The position numbers and the translations under genes were made by a program. From Arenibacter aquaticus (GTDB lineage: Bacteria > Bacteroidota > Bacteroidia > Flavobacteriales > Flavobacteriaceae): a stretch of 64,000 nucleotides of DNA. The notes below the pieces were generated by a model. The model worked only from the letters and a program-made list of their open reading frames with translations, made no database searches and was not told the DNA's origin. Shown piece by piece: positions 53,117 to 61,540 of the stretch; within the stretch, counting starts at the first letter, position 1, and every line of letters starts with the position of its first letter. Location: the NCBI RefSeq assembly GCF_003957295.1, contig NZ_RQPJ01000021.1, positions 418,210-482,209 of the forward strand, given 5' to 3'.

Positions 53117-54172
53117 TTACCACTCCAACAATATCCGTTGTGCCGAAAAACCAGGTCCAAAACTCAACATTAGGCCTTGGTCACTTTTCGGAATTGGTTT
53201 ATCCAAAAATCGCTCCAGTACATACAGTACGGTTGCGCTGCTCATATTTCCGTAAAGGCACAATGTTTCGCGCGTATCATCTATATTTTTGCCCAACTCG
53301 CCAAACAGCCCTTCTATGGTCTCAACAATTTTCTTTCCCCCAGGATGAAAAATTAAATGATCAACCTCTTCAATGGAACTGTTGAAACGCTTTAAAAAGG
53401 GATGGATTATTTTGGGGAAATGTTCAGCGATAGTCTGTGGCACCATGGGATCCAAAATCATTTTTAGGCCAGAATTGGTCAAATCAAAACCCATCATATG
53501 GGTTGCATTGTAAAAATGGTACATCCCCTCCCCTACTATTTTAGGCCCTTTGGCCTCCTTTTCAGAAGACAGCAGAACACAAGAGGCGCCATCGCCAAAT
53601 ATCGCGGCACTTACCATATTGGCCATGGAAAAATCATTGAGTTGAAAGGTTGCGGTTGGACTCTCAACAGCAACGATTGCAGCTCTTTTTTCTGGGTTGG
53701 ATCTTAAAAAGTTAGAGGCGTATATTAGGCCAGAAATACCTGCTGCACACCCCATTTCTGTGACGGGCAAACGTACAATGTCCTGTCTCAGGTTTAAATC
53801 GTTTATTAAATAGGCATCCAGTGAAGGGATCATGATGCCAGTACAGCTTACTGTAATGATATAGTCCAAACTTTCTGGTTGCCATTCGCTTTTTAAAAGG
53901 GCCTTTTCCATGGCTTTTTTGCCCAATTTTTTAATTTCACGGATGTAAACATTGTTTTTCTCCTCAAAGGAGGTAACGCCAAATACGGCCTCGGGGCTCA
54001 TTATACTATAACGCTTATTTACAGCGGCACCCTCAAAAATTTTAAGGACCTTACGCTGAAACCTACTATCCTGGTCCTTTAGCCAATTCTGAACAAAGGG
54101 TAATATATCCTTGGTCTCCCTAGAGAAATTGGGCAATGCCTTGGCAGCGGTTACTATCCTGACGTTATTCAT
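53117..54172 (-). CDS. Type III polyketide synthase (chalcone/alkylresorcinol-synthase family)
   Basis: This 351-residue homodimeric synthase should condense malonyl units onto an acyl starter and cyclise the product. The catalytic triad is complete: Cys142 (TEMGCAAG), His276 (LIFHPGGKK) and Asn309 (LYGNMSSAT). The end ILSFGPGF-like LMLSFGPGFSA carries the family GPG loop. Product cannot be read from sequence; pyrones, resorcinols and phloroglucinols are all possible. It overlaps the methyltransferase gene by 8 bases and sits with an ACP, ketosynthase and dehydratase, which is unusual for a type III enzyme. Confidence 0.95.
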   Translation of the reverse strand: MNNVRIVTAAKALPNFSRETKDILPFVQNWLKDQDSRFQRKVLKIFEGAAVNKRYSIMSPEAVFGVTSFEEKNNVYIREIKKLGKKAMEKALLKSEWQPESLDYIITVSCTGIMIPSLDAYLINDLNLRQDIVRLPVTEMGCAAGISGLIYASNFLRSNPEKRAAIVAVESPTATFQLNDFSMANMVSAAIFGDGASCVLLSSEKEAKGPKIVGEGMYHFYNATHMMGFDLTNSGLKMILDPMVPQTIAEHFPKIIHPFLKRFNSSIEEVDHLIFHPGGKKIVETIEGLFGELGKNIDDTRETLCLYGNMSSATVLYVLERFLDKPIPKSDQGLMLSFGPGFSAQRILLEW

Positions 54173-54890
54173 AAGTTACTTTATTCTGCTGTTTACGTAT
54201 TATCCATAGGTATCTAAACGCCCATTTCCATTTTATTTCATGAATATGGCTGGGTACTGATTTTGAAAAAGCAACCAAATCCGTTTTGGTAAATGATCTT
54301 TTTATCGAAATTAATCCATCTTTTTTAGCAATATTCGTTTTTATAAAAATAAGGCTAAAGAGAATGAAAAGGTAGTAGGATGCCTTACTTCTTTGTAAAT
54401 CATTGATAATTGTTGCCAATCTACTAAGTTTTGTAAATTGATCTATAAATATGGGTATTTCACTTGATTTAAAATGATGCAGGGTCAAGGTGCACAATAA
54501 AATATCACATTGTAGCCCCATTTCATCCACATCTAAAATATTGCACAATTTAAATTGTATGTTATGGTAATCCTTTGAAGCTTCCTTGGCCAATTCAATA
54601 GACTTGGAATTTATGTCGATACCCACTAGCTTTAAAACGACAGCCTTGTTTTTAAAGTGAAGAGCTATTTCCCGTAACATAGCCCCATCCCCACAACCCA
54701 TGTCCAAAATGGTGTAGCTATTTCTGGGATATTTTTTCATTATTCTTTTAATAGCCTTGATGGTAATGGAAAAGCCGAGAAGTACCTTGTTTACCTTATT
54801 AATATCGGCATATATTTTTTTTAATAGCAATGGGTCCATTTTGGGACTATCCATAGCTTCGGGCTCGGTACTACGTTCTTTGAAATTCAT
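54165..54890 (-). CDS. Class I SAM-dependent methyltransferase
   Basis: The 241-residue enzyme has the SAM-binding loop TILDMGCGDGA (about 60-70), the acidic VGIDINSKSIELA, and LLCTLTLHHF further on. The C-terminal half includes a hydrophobic stretch (LFILFSLIFIK) that could associate with membrane or a lipid product. It is next to the type III synthase, so O- or C-methylation of a phenolic product is plausible. It overlaps the oxidoreductase gene by 20 bases. Confidence 0.9.
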   Translation of the reverse strand: MNFKERSTEPEAMDSPKMDPLLLKKIYADINKVNKVLLGFSITIKAIKRIMKKYPRNSYTILDMGCGDGAMLREIALHFKNKAVVLKLVGIDINSKSIELAKEASKDYHNIQFKLCNILDVDEMGLQCDILLCTLTLHHFKSSEIPIFIDQFTKLSRLATIINDLQRSKASYYLFILFSLIFIKTNIAKKDGLISIKRSFTKTDLVAFSKSVPSHIHEIKWKWAFRYLWIIRKQQNKVTYE

Positions 54891-56010
54891 TGGCTTGGAT
54901 TATTGGACCATGGGTATTCTTTATCAATTTTTTTAATATATATGGGGAACGGGCCATGGCCCCCATGGCATAATTGGATAACTTTTCATGTGTTATAAGC
55001 TGTTGTAATTGCCTACCCACCCACAATCTTTGTCTAAACATAGCTTGCCAGCTGCTTTGGTACTCCCGTTCCAATTTGTGTCGATCAAAGGATGCAATTT
55101 TAAAGAAACTATGTGTTATTTCTGAGGCAATTTTAGCACTGTGTATGGCCATGGCCATGCCATTTCCACATAACGGATGAATAAGCCCGGCCGTATCACC
55201 ACACATGAGTATGTGGTTTTCAACGGGCTTTTTTTTACAAAAGGAAATCTGCCCAATGGCCAGGGGTCTATCAAATAACATTTTGGCGCCCTGTAAAAAA
55301 CTGTTCAAGAAAGGGTTTTTCCTAATTACATTATGTTCAAAACTTACCATATCACCTTCCTCTTTAAAACTGTTGTAATTGACCAAATAACAAAAATTAA
55401 CGGATCCACTCTCTATTTTGGATAATCCGCCATAGCCTCCCTTAAAATTGTGGATAGCCACCAAATCATCCGGAAATGAATCCATTTTATAATGGGCCTT
55501 TACACCCAGCCAAGGCGACTTCTTGTAGATAAAGTCGCGCTTCAGCTGCTTGTCCAAACTTCCTCTTTTGCCGTAGGCGCCAATGACAATTTTACCTTTG
55601 AATATTTTTCCTGATTCTGTTGATACTTTAAATTCGTCTTTATCATAGGAGATATTGGTAACCTGTTCATGTAAAACAGTAGTATCCAAGGTAAGGGCCT
55701 TTTTATATAGCAAATGATCAAAGGTGTATCTACTAATACCAAGTCCACCTAGGGGTAATTTGGAACGCAAAGTTTTTCCTTTGGCAGTACTCACCAAAAG
55801 TTTATTTAACCCACAGGTTTTGGGCAAGGAAACCCCTAGGAACTCCAAATAGGGGACCACTTCATTGGAAATATATTCGCCACAGACCTTATGGTTAGGG
55901 TATTCTCGACTTTCAAAAAGAATCACATTGTAATTTTCCTTTCTCAGGTGCAAAGCGGCAGTTAAACCCGCTAGTCCGCCCCCAACAATTATGACATCAA
56001 ATGATTCCAT
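54871..56010 (-). CDS. FAD-dependent oxidoreductase, geranylgeranyl-reductase family
   Basis: This 379-residue flavoprotein has the Rossmann FAD motif VIIVGGGLAGLTAALHL at 7-22, the PNHKVCGEYIS segment near 40, and LMCGDTAGLIHPLCGNGMA near 275, which bind FAD as in the PHBH/geranylgeranyl-reductase group. The group contains hydroxylases and ene-reductases. First gene of the cluster; hydroxylation or reduction of the aromatic or acyl part of the product is the expected role. The operon promoter must lie in the short gap before it. Confidence 0.92.
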   Translation of the reverse strand: MESFDVIIVGGGLAGLTAALHLRKENYNVILFESREYPNHKVCGEYISNEVVPYLEFLGVSLPKTCGLNKLLVSTAKGKTLRSKLPLGGLGISRYTFDHLLYKKALTLDTTVLHEQVTNISYDKDEFKVSTESGKIFKGKIVIGAYGKRGSLDKQLKRDFIYKKSPWLGVKAHYKMDSFPDDLVAIHNFKGGYGGLSKIESGSVNFCYLVNYNSFKEEGDMVSFEHNVIRKNPFLNSFLQGAKMLFDRPLAIGQISFCKKKPVENHILMCGDTAGLIHPLCGNGMAMAIHSAKIASEITHSFFKIASFDRHKLEREYQSSWQAMFRQRLWVGRQLQQLITHEKLSNYAMGAMARSPYILKKLIKNTHGPIIQANEFQRT

Positions 56011-56034
56011 TACTAAAAGGTACAGAAAATAAAC

Positions 56035-56063
56035 AAAAAACCCGACGGATTGCGTCGGGTTTT
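56035..56063 (-). terminator. Terminator of the glycine-zipper OmpA gene
   Basis: Arms aaaacccgac (56037-56046) and gtcgggtttt (56054-56063), with a T tail on the minus strand. It isolates the polyketide cluster from the gene upstream; TACCTTTT at 56015-56022 (7 of 8 to the -7 consensus) may be the cluster promoter. Confidence 0.85.
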
Positions 56064-56085
56064 AAGAATCTTTACAATGTTGTTT

Positions 56086-56781
56086 TTATTGTTTCGCCTT
56101 TTGAATGGCCTCCTGCCGTAGTTCTTCATTGGCCACGATGGCCAGCTCTACTCTACGGTTTTTTGCCTTTCCTTCCGCGGTAGCATTATCAGCCTTGGGC
56201 TGGTTCTCGCCATACCATGCAGTTGTTAATCTGCTACCTGAAATACCATGTGTAATGAGGTAATTGGTGACAGACTGTGCACGTTGTTTGGAGAGGTTCA
56301 TATTGTAATCTTCTGGTCCGGCGCTATCGGTATGGCCCTCCACCAAAATATTGGTGTCTGGATACTCCTTTAAGATCCCCACCAAGTTATCCAGTGTGGT
56401 CGCAGAGGTTCCCTTAACGTCAGATTTATTGGTGTCAAAATAAACACCGGCATCCTCGTTAAAGGTAACGTTGATTCCTTCACCAATCCTAGTGACCTCT
56501 GCCCCAGGGATTTCTTCCTCAATACGTTCTGCCTGGCGATCCATTCTGTCGCCAATATAACCCCCGGCAACTCCCCCTACCACGGCACCAATTATTGCGC
56601 CTAAAGCGGTATTATTGCCTTTTCCAACGTTGTTGCCTATGACTCCCCCAACAACAGCACCACCGGCAGCGCCCGTAGCAGCTCCCCTTTGTTTGTTGTT
56701 GGTGTTTTTAATTGCCTGACAACTACTAAAGGTGACCAAAACCATTAAAATTGATAAACTACTTACTATTATTTTTTTCAT
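56086..56781 (-). CDS. OmpA-family lipoprotein with a glycine-zipper segment
   Basis: The 231-residue protein has a lipobox (FSSCQAIK, about Cys21), a Gly/Ala-rich zipper of about 45 residues (35-80; GAATGAAGGAVVGGVIG and GAIIGAVVGGVAGGYIG) that can insert in a membrane, and a C-terminal OmpA domain (about 105-220) with LVEGHTDSAG and AKNRRVELAI. It likely anchors outer membrane to peptidoglycan. It ends in a strong terminator and is preceded by a lipocalin-like lipoprotein gene on the same strand, a pair frequent in flavobacteria (my recollection). Confidence 0.92.
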   Translation of the reverse strand: MKKIIVSSLSILMVLVTFSSCQAIKNTNNKQRGAATGAAGGAVVGGVIGNNVGKGNNTALGAIIGAVVGGVAGGYIGDRMDRQAERIEEEIPGAEVTRIGEGINVTFNEDAGVYFDTNKSDVKGTSATTLDNLVGILKEYPDTNILVEGHTDSAGPEDYNMNLSKQRAQSVTNYLITHGISGSRLTTAWYGENQPKADNATAEGKAKNRRVELAIVANEELRQEAIQKAKQ

Positions 56782-56895
56782 CTCTTTTATTATTTAATTA
56801 ATGCAATTGTTATTTCATGTCCTCGCTAATACTGTTGGCAAACCCATATTTAGAAACTATATGTGGCCTCCCCCATCTAAAATGAAAATTTTGCC

Positions 56896-57393
56896 TTACT
56901 CTATTTTAGAAAATTCGTATACAACGGTCACCGGATCTCCCTCTACCTGTACTTTTGAAGTTAGTTTCATATATTGTTCGGTCAGAGCCTCTATATCCAA
57001 TCTATAGCCCAAACCTCCGGAGATGTCCTTATATTTCTCGTTGATAAACTTAAATTGAAGTTGACTGGACATGCCTTCCCTGTCTACAACGGACCAGCGG
57101 ATAAAGCGTTCATCGCCATTGCAATTGGTAGCATCGGTCAACATATAGCTACCTGTGCTATTGTTGTTTCTAAAAAACCAACTACTGCCTTCAAAACAAC
57201 TGGCATCGGCATCATTGAAGAGAACAGAAGAAAACTTCCCCGAGCTTCCTTCGTAGGAAACATTGTTTAAGACCCAATTGCCATTAATAATACTCCGGTC
57301 CTGTCTGGCCGACTTGGAAACCGAACAGGATATTACCAATCCAGTGGTAATCAACACTAAGAACAAAAACTTTTTTAAATACATATTTTTCAT
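56896..57393 (-). CDS. Lipocalin-like lipoprotein
   Basis: This 165-residue lipoprotein has a lipobox (LVISCSV, about Cys23) and a lipocalin-like beta-barrel (about 38-165): INGNWVLNNVSYEG opens with the GxW motif of lipocalins, and later strands carry WFFRNNNSTGSYML and YRLDIEALTEQYMKLTS. It may bind a small hydrophobic ligand or lipid. It is followed by the OmpA gene after 114 bases, possibly one transcription unit. Confidence 0.85.
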   Translation of the reverse strand: MKNMYLKKFLFLVLITTGLVISCSVSKSARQDRSIINGNWVLNNVSYEGSSGKFSSVLFNDADASCFEGSSWFFRNNNSTGSYMLTDATNCNGDERFIRWSVVDREGMSSQLQFKFINEKYKDISGGLGYRLDIEALTEQYMKLTSKVQVEGDPVTVVYEFSKIE

Positions 57394-57642
57394 ATTTAAT
57401 ATTCCTTTTTATATACGTGCCATAGCTAAAAAAAGTATGAGCCGAAACCAAAATAATCTTAACCTATTTGCTAAGATGTTATGGCACAGAACTATGACAT
57501 AATTGTTTATGGTCAAAATTACCTTATTGCTTGTGCGCCGTTTTGCTGCAATACAAATATTTTTAACCTAAGAGGTTATGTTGACATTCCAGGGTGGAGA
57601 ATTTAAATGTGAAAAGGCTCAATGGGAAAAGCTATAAAGAAA
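57394..57642. other. Intergenic region, no convincing gene
   Basis: It contains an 8-bp inverted pair (gtgccata at 57417-57424 and tatggcac at 57480-57487) and a plus-strand frame of 41 codons at 57481-57606 that I do not consider supported. Confidence 0.4.
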
Positions 57643-57669
57643 ACAAGGGAAAGCAGTGCTTTCCCTTGT
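57643..57669 (-). terminator. Terminator of the glutamate dehydrogenase operon
   Basis: Arms acaagggaaagca (57643-57655) and tgctttcccttgt (57657-57669), near-perfect, with T-rich sequence on the minus strand. It lies 60 bases after the last gene. Confidence 0.75.
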
Positions 57670-57728
57670 GCATTAACAGTCAAAAAACTCTAATTTTAAC
57701 CAACAAACAGACTGTTAAAAAACCAACT

Positions 57729-58106
57729 TTAAATCAACAATAATATCATATTATAGAGATCAATTTTTATTTTAGAAAATGTGTGCAAGATAGAGCGGTA
57801 TTCGGCTCGATATTCCTCATGTTTGTTTACATAATATGTATCACATTCCATATCCTCGCACTCGTGAATGTTTACCATGGAATTTTTGTATCTGTAGAGA
57901 ACTGCAAGTTGTAATTTGTTGTCCAGTGCCAATTCCTTTAAGCTAGTTACCATGTCTTGGGCCTCTGGTAGTTTCTTGGCTATGTTGACCAAAAGTTCCA
58001 GTTCTTCTCCGGTACTCACCAAATGTTGTATCCAATTATTGAGCTCCAGCGCATTTTTTCTGGCAATTAGCTTGTTGTCTGAATCATGTTCATAAAATAC
58101 CTGCAT
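57729..58106 (-). CDS. Hypothetical protein, 125 residues
   Basis: I do not recognise this protein. It is helical and acidic in part, with an HECEDMECDTYYVNKHEEY stretch that could bind metal, and lacks a signal peptide. It begins three bases after the GreA/Rnk-like gene, so the two are translationally linked and may act together. It is the last gene of the operon that starts with the small cysteine protein at 59845. Confidence 0.75.
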   Translation of the reverse strand: MQVFYEHDSDNKLIARKNALELNNWIQHLVSTGEELELLVNIAKKLPEAQDMVTSLKELALDNKLQLAVLYRYKNSMVNIHECEDMECDTYYVNKHEEYRAEYRSILHTFSKIKIDLYNMILLLI

Positions 58107-58109
58107 AGC

Positions 58110-58529
58110 TTATAACAATATATCAGAGTTAATGGTGTTGTGCTGCTGTTCTACATTGGAAACCTGAAGGGTCTGTTCCCCATTTCTAAATTCCCAAATT
58201 ATATCATCTCCTTTGGCATACCCCATTACGGCCGCACCCATGGGGGTTAAGATAGAAATCTTACTGTTTTTAAAATCGCCCAATGAAGGAATTACCAACT
58301 GAAATGTTTTGGACCAACCGTTGCCTGCCGAGATGGTCACCATGGAATTAAAGCGAATAACATCCTTTGGCATTTCTTCTTCACTGTAAACGATGGCCGA
58401 CTTCAGTTCTTCGGTTAGTTTTTTGATTGAATTCTTATAGGTATTATCCGTATAAAACCCGGATACATTTACCAATTGCTTTAACAGTACAAATTCCTTT
58501 TTTTCCAGCACTAAATTTCCGTACTTCAT
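58110..58529 (-). CDS. GreA/GreB C-terminal-domain (Rnk-like) protein
   Basis: The 139-residue protein lacks the long coiled coil of true GreA. Its C-terminal half (about 65-130) has the GreA/FKBP-like pattern: TFQLVIPSLGDFKNSKISILTPMGAAVMGYAKGDDI. The N-terminal half is a short helical region. Rnk-type proteins bind RNA polymerase and compete with GreA. It lies 21 bases after glutamate dehydrogenase; a link to nitrogen or stress control is inference. Confidence 0.88.
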   Translation of the reverse strand: MKYGNLVLEKKEFVLLKQLVNVSGFYTDNTYKNSIKKLTEELKSAIVYSEEEMPKDVIRFNSMVTISAGNGWSKTFQLVIPSLGDFKNSKISILTPMGAAVMGYAKGDDIIWEFRNGEQTLQVSNVEQQHNTINSDILL

Positions 58530-58550
58530 AAATTTATTTTTTTCAATTAT

Positions 58551-59834
58551 TTATGGGAAAATCCCTCGTTGCAAATAGGCTTTTTCAATCCGTTCTATTG
58601 CGATGATATAGGCGGCAGTTCTCATGTCCCCGTCCCTATTCTCAGCGGTTTCATAGACTTTTTCAAAGACCTCCTTCATTTTCTTTTCCAATTTGGCCAA
58701 TACCTCGTCCATTTGCCATAGTTCCCCGTTTCTATTTTGGAGCCATTCAAAATAACTGCCGATAACTCCACCAGAATTGCATAGTATATCTGGTATAATC
58801 CCAACACCATTTGCCAGTAATATCTCCTCCCCTTCTACGTCCGTTGGCCCATTAGCTCCTTCTGCGATAAGAAAGGCTTTTATTTTGCCAGCGTTTCCAG
58901 CTGTGATTTGATTTCCCAAGGCGGCAGGTACACAGATATCACAGTCCAATTCAAAAAAACAATCGTTGCTTATGGCTTGTGATAGTGGATAGTCTACGAT
59001 GCTTCCTTTGTTTTGTTGCATATAATGGAACAATTTGGACACTTCTATACCCTGTTGGTTTGTTATACTGCCATTGGCATCCTGTACCCCAACCAATCTA
59101 GCTCCTTCCTTTTCTAGGAAATGTGCAGTCCAATATCCTACGTTACCAAATCCTTGAACTATAAACCGCTTATTCTTTAAGGCTATTTTTTTCTTTTGTG
59201 CCCACAGTTTGATGTTAAGAAAAACACCGTACCCAGTAGCTCTGTCCCTTCCTTCCGATCCACCAGAACCCAAAGGCTTTCCAGTTACCACATGTTGGTT
59301 TTTTGATCTTTCCGCCGGGGATTTTGTAGACATATAAGTATCTACGATCCACGCCATTGTTTGTGCATTGGTATTTACATCTGGAGCTGGAATATCATGC
59401 TCAGGGCCAATATTGTCACCCAGGGCATACGTAAAACGCCTAGTAATCCGCTCCAATTCTGCATTGGAATATTTTGAAGGGTCTATTTGAATTCCCCCTT
59501 TTGCTCCCCCATACGGTAACCCGGCCAAAGAGGTTTTCCAGGTCATCCACATAGCCAAGGCTTTTGCAGCATCTATATCTACCGTTGGATGATAACGCAG
59601 TCCGCCTTTATAAGGGCCTAATGCGTTGTTGTGTTGCACCCGGTATCCGGTAAAGACTTCAACATCACCATTGTCCATCTTTACTGGAAAATGGATGAGT
59701 AGTTCGTTATTGGTAATGCTCAGTATTTTTCTAATGTTGCTATTCAGTTCAATGATATCGGCCGCATGGTTAAATTGACGCATAACGTTCTCCAGCATGC
59801 CTTGTTTTAATGGCAATTTTGATTGTGTTAACAT
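58551..59834 (-). CDS. Glu/Leu/Phe/Val dehydrogenase (glutamate dehydrogenase type)
   Basis: This 427-residue NAD(P)-dependent enzyme interconverts glutamate and 2-oxoglutarate plus ammonia. The N-terminal domain has GGLRYHPTVDIDAAKALAMWMTWKT and LPYGGAKGGI with the catalytic Lys; the C-terminal Rossmann domain has VQGFGNVGYWTAHFL and LIAEGANGPT. The start was set at the ATG at 59834 because the longer frame begins with TTG. It lies 10 bases after the small membrane protein and 21 before the Rnk-like gene. Substrate breadth to branched-chain amino acids cannot be excluded. Confidence 0.95.
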   Translation of the reverse strand: MLTQSKLPLKQGMLENVMRQFNHAADIIELNSNIRKILSITNNELLIHFPVKMDNGDVEVFTGYRVQHNNALGPYKGGLRYHPTVDIDAAKALAMWMTWKTSLAGLPYGGAKGGIQIDPSKYSNAELERITRRFTYALGDNIGPEHDIPAPDVNTNAQTMAWIVDTYMSTKSPAERSKNQHVVTGKPLGSGGSEGRDRATGYGVFLNIKLWAQKKKIALKNKRFIVQGFGNVGYWTAHFLEKEGARLVGVQDANGSITNQQGIEVSKLFHYMQQNKGSIVDYPLSQAISNDCFFELDCDICVPAALGNQITAGNAGKIKAFLIAEGANGPTDVEGEEILLANGVGIIPDILCNSGGVIGSYFEWLQNRNGELWQMDEVLAKLEKKMKEVFEKVYETAENRDGDMRTAAYIIAIERIEKAYLQRGIFP

Positions 59835-59844
59835 ATAATTCAAT

Positions 59845-60090
59845 TTAGATTAAGCTTGCTTCGGCTTTTATATTTAAATCATTTTTTTGGTGCATAGCAC
59901 CAGAATCGGCCATATGAAATTCATTACAACTCCATATGCGATTTTTGTTTTTAGTAAGCACGCAAGACTTATAATACTTACAACTTGGGCATAGGCTAAC
60001 ATAATTTCTCATAGCGATATAATTAAGAAATATACCTATGGCAAGTAGGATGCCAAAAAACAAAAGAAAGTTTAGAATTATTTTTAACAA
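59845..60090 (-). CDS. Small membrane protein with a cysteine motif
   Basis: An 81-residue protein with one N-terminal helix (about 3-26, IILNFLLFFGILLAIGIFLNYIA) and a Cys-containing domain (CPSCKYYKSC, then another Cys near 54) that may bind zinc or form disulfides. The start is TTG at 60090 in the open frame; the next ATG is at codon 27. A TACCTTTA (60108-60115, minus) fits a -7 element 17 bases upstream. It heads the glutamate dehydrogenase operon. Function unknown. Confidence 0.65.
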   Translation of the reverse strand: MLKIILNFLLFFGILLAIGIFLNYIAMRNYVSLCPSCKYYKSCVLTKNKNRIWSCNEFHMADSGAMHQKNDLNIKAEASLI

Positions 60091-60154
60091 TCTAACAATC
60101 AGATAATTAAAGGTAATTTTCTATACTGGAAGTTTATTGTTTAAATGGGAGGAT

Positions 60155-60186
60155 TTCCCCAGCTGGGGCGTTATTCCCCAGCTAGG
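60155..60186. promoter_or_regulatory. Palindromic CCCCAGCTGGGG and a second half-site, possible operator
   Basis: The 12-bp perfect palindrome CCCCAGCTGGGG lies at 60157-60168. TTCCCCAGCT recurs at 60155-60164 and 60174-60183, a 19-base offset. The element lies between the response-regulator gene (downstream end 60202) and the glutamate dehydrogenase operon start. It could be a binding site of the neighbouring NtrC-type regulator or part of its terminator hairpin. Confidence 0.4.
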
Positions 60187-60201
60187 AAAATGAGGCGGAA
60201 A

Positions 60202-61536
60202 TCATTTTATTTTTTGCCGTAGTGTTTTGCGGTCTATCTGTAATATTTCGGCCGCTTTGGTTTTATTGTGCCCGGTTGCCTCCAGTACTTTTAGGATATA
60301 CCGTTTTTCCACTTCGTGTAAGGGCAGCATGGTGTCTTCCGGAAAATCTATTTTGTATTTTAGGTTGTTGGGTAATTGATCTATTTCAATTTTTTTGTCG
60401 CACATAATGACGGCTCTTTGAACAACATTTTCCAACTCCCTTATGTTTCCTGGCCAGTTATAGCGTTTCAATAATTCCATGGCGCTGGCAGAAATGGAAA
60501 TAAGTTGGTCTTTGTACTCTACACCGTATTTTAATAGAAATTTGTCTACCAGTGCTGGAATATCTTCTTTCCGGTCCCTCAAGGGCGGTACTTCAATATC
60601 CACCACCGTTAAGCGGTAGTATAAATCCTCCCTAAATATTTTTTTCTTTACAAGGGACAATAGGTTATTGTTGGTTGCGGCAATGACTCGAATATCAATT
60701 TTCTCGACTTTTTGAGAGCCTACTTTTACCACTTCCTTTTCCTGAAGGGCCCTTAATAGCTTGGATTGTACAGCAGCGGAAGCGTTGCCTATTTCATCCA
60801 AAAAAAGCGTACCTTTATTGGCTGCCTGAAAAAAACCATTGCGGTTTTCGTTAGCGCCTGTGAAGGCTCCTTTGGTATAGCCAAATAATTCTGCTTCCAA
60901 TAAATTTTCAGGTATGGCACCACAATTAACCGCAATGAACGGAGCCCTCGAATACTTTCCCATATAGTGTATGGCCCGGGCAACCAATTCTTTTCCGGTA
61001 CCACTTTCCCCGTTTATCAAAACCGTGGCCTTATTGTCCCTAACCCGGTCTATTATTTCCGTAACCTTCTTAAGGGCTTGGGAGCTGCCTATTAATTCTC
61101 CATAGGCCTCTGGTTTATCCAATTTATTTTTTAAGGTCTTATTTGGGCTAATTTGGTGATGTATCCTACCCGAAAATGATTTTAGGACAGCATTCTTTAA
61201 TTCCTCCTTGGTAAAAGGTTTTACCAGATAGTCAATGGCGCCAGATTTTATCACGCTAAGTGCATCGTCTACAGAGGGATAACCTGTAACCACTAATTTA
61301 GGCAACTGTGGATAATGCTCGGATACGTATTTAATTAATTGCAGTCCGTCTACATCGGGCATTTTTAAGTCTGTAATCAATAGATCTATCTTAGAATCTT
61401 TCAGTATAGCCAGAGCCTCTTTTACGGATACAGCCTTATAAGAATGGTAATTAAAGGATTGAAGGTGCCTATGGATAAGCTCCAAAATATTTATATCGTC
61501 ATCTACAATCAATACATTCTCTTTATTTAATCCCAT
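60202..61536 (-). CDS. NtrC-family sigma54-dependent response regulator
   Basis: The 444-residue regulator has a receiver domain (1-120) with Asp11-13 acidic pocket, phospho-acceptor Asp56 (LLITDLKMPD) and Lys105, a sigma54-interacting AAA+ domain (about 145-385) with GESGTGKE at 175-182 and GAFTGA at 222-227, and a C-terminal Fis-type HTH ending LRQKIK. GAFTGA shows it can activate sigma54-RNA polymerase. The ATG at 61536 was chosen; the longer frame starts at TTG. It starts five bases after the kinase stop. Targets are unknown. Confidence 0.95.
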   Translation of the reverse strand: MGLNKENVLIVDDDINILELIHRHLQSFNYHSYKAVSVKEALAILKDSKIDLLITDLKMPDVDGLQLIKYVSEHYPQLPKLVVTGYPSVDDALSVIKSGAIDYLVKPFTKEELKNAVLKSFSGRIHHQISPNKTLKNKLDKPEAYGELIGSSQALKKVTEIIDRVRDNKATVLINGESGTGKELVARAIHYMGKYSRAPFIAVNCGAIPENLLEAELFGYTKGAFTGANENRNGFFQAANKGTLFLDEIGNASAAVQSKLLRALQEKEVVKVGSQKVEKIDIRVIAATNNNLLSLVKKKIFREDLYYRLTVVDIEVPPLRDRKEDIPALVDKFLLKYGVEYKDQLISISASAMELLKRYNWPGNIRELENVVQRAVIMCDKKIEIDQLPNNLKYKIDFPEDTMLPLHEVEKRYILKVLEATGHNKTKAAEILQIDRKTLRQKIK

Positions 61537-61540
61537 AGCC

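Noticed and set aside
57481-57606. A 41-codon plus-strand frame starting MAQNYDIIVYGQ
   Set aside because: It lies between minus-strand genes with no promoter element and has Cys-rich, low-support composition; listed only as possible.
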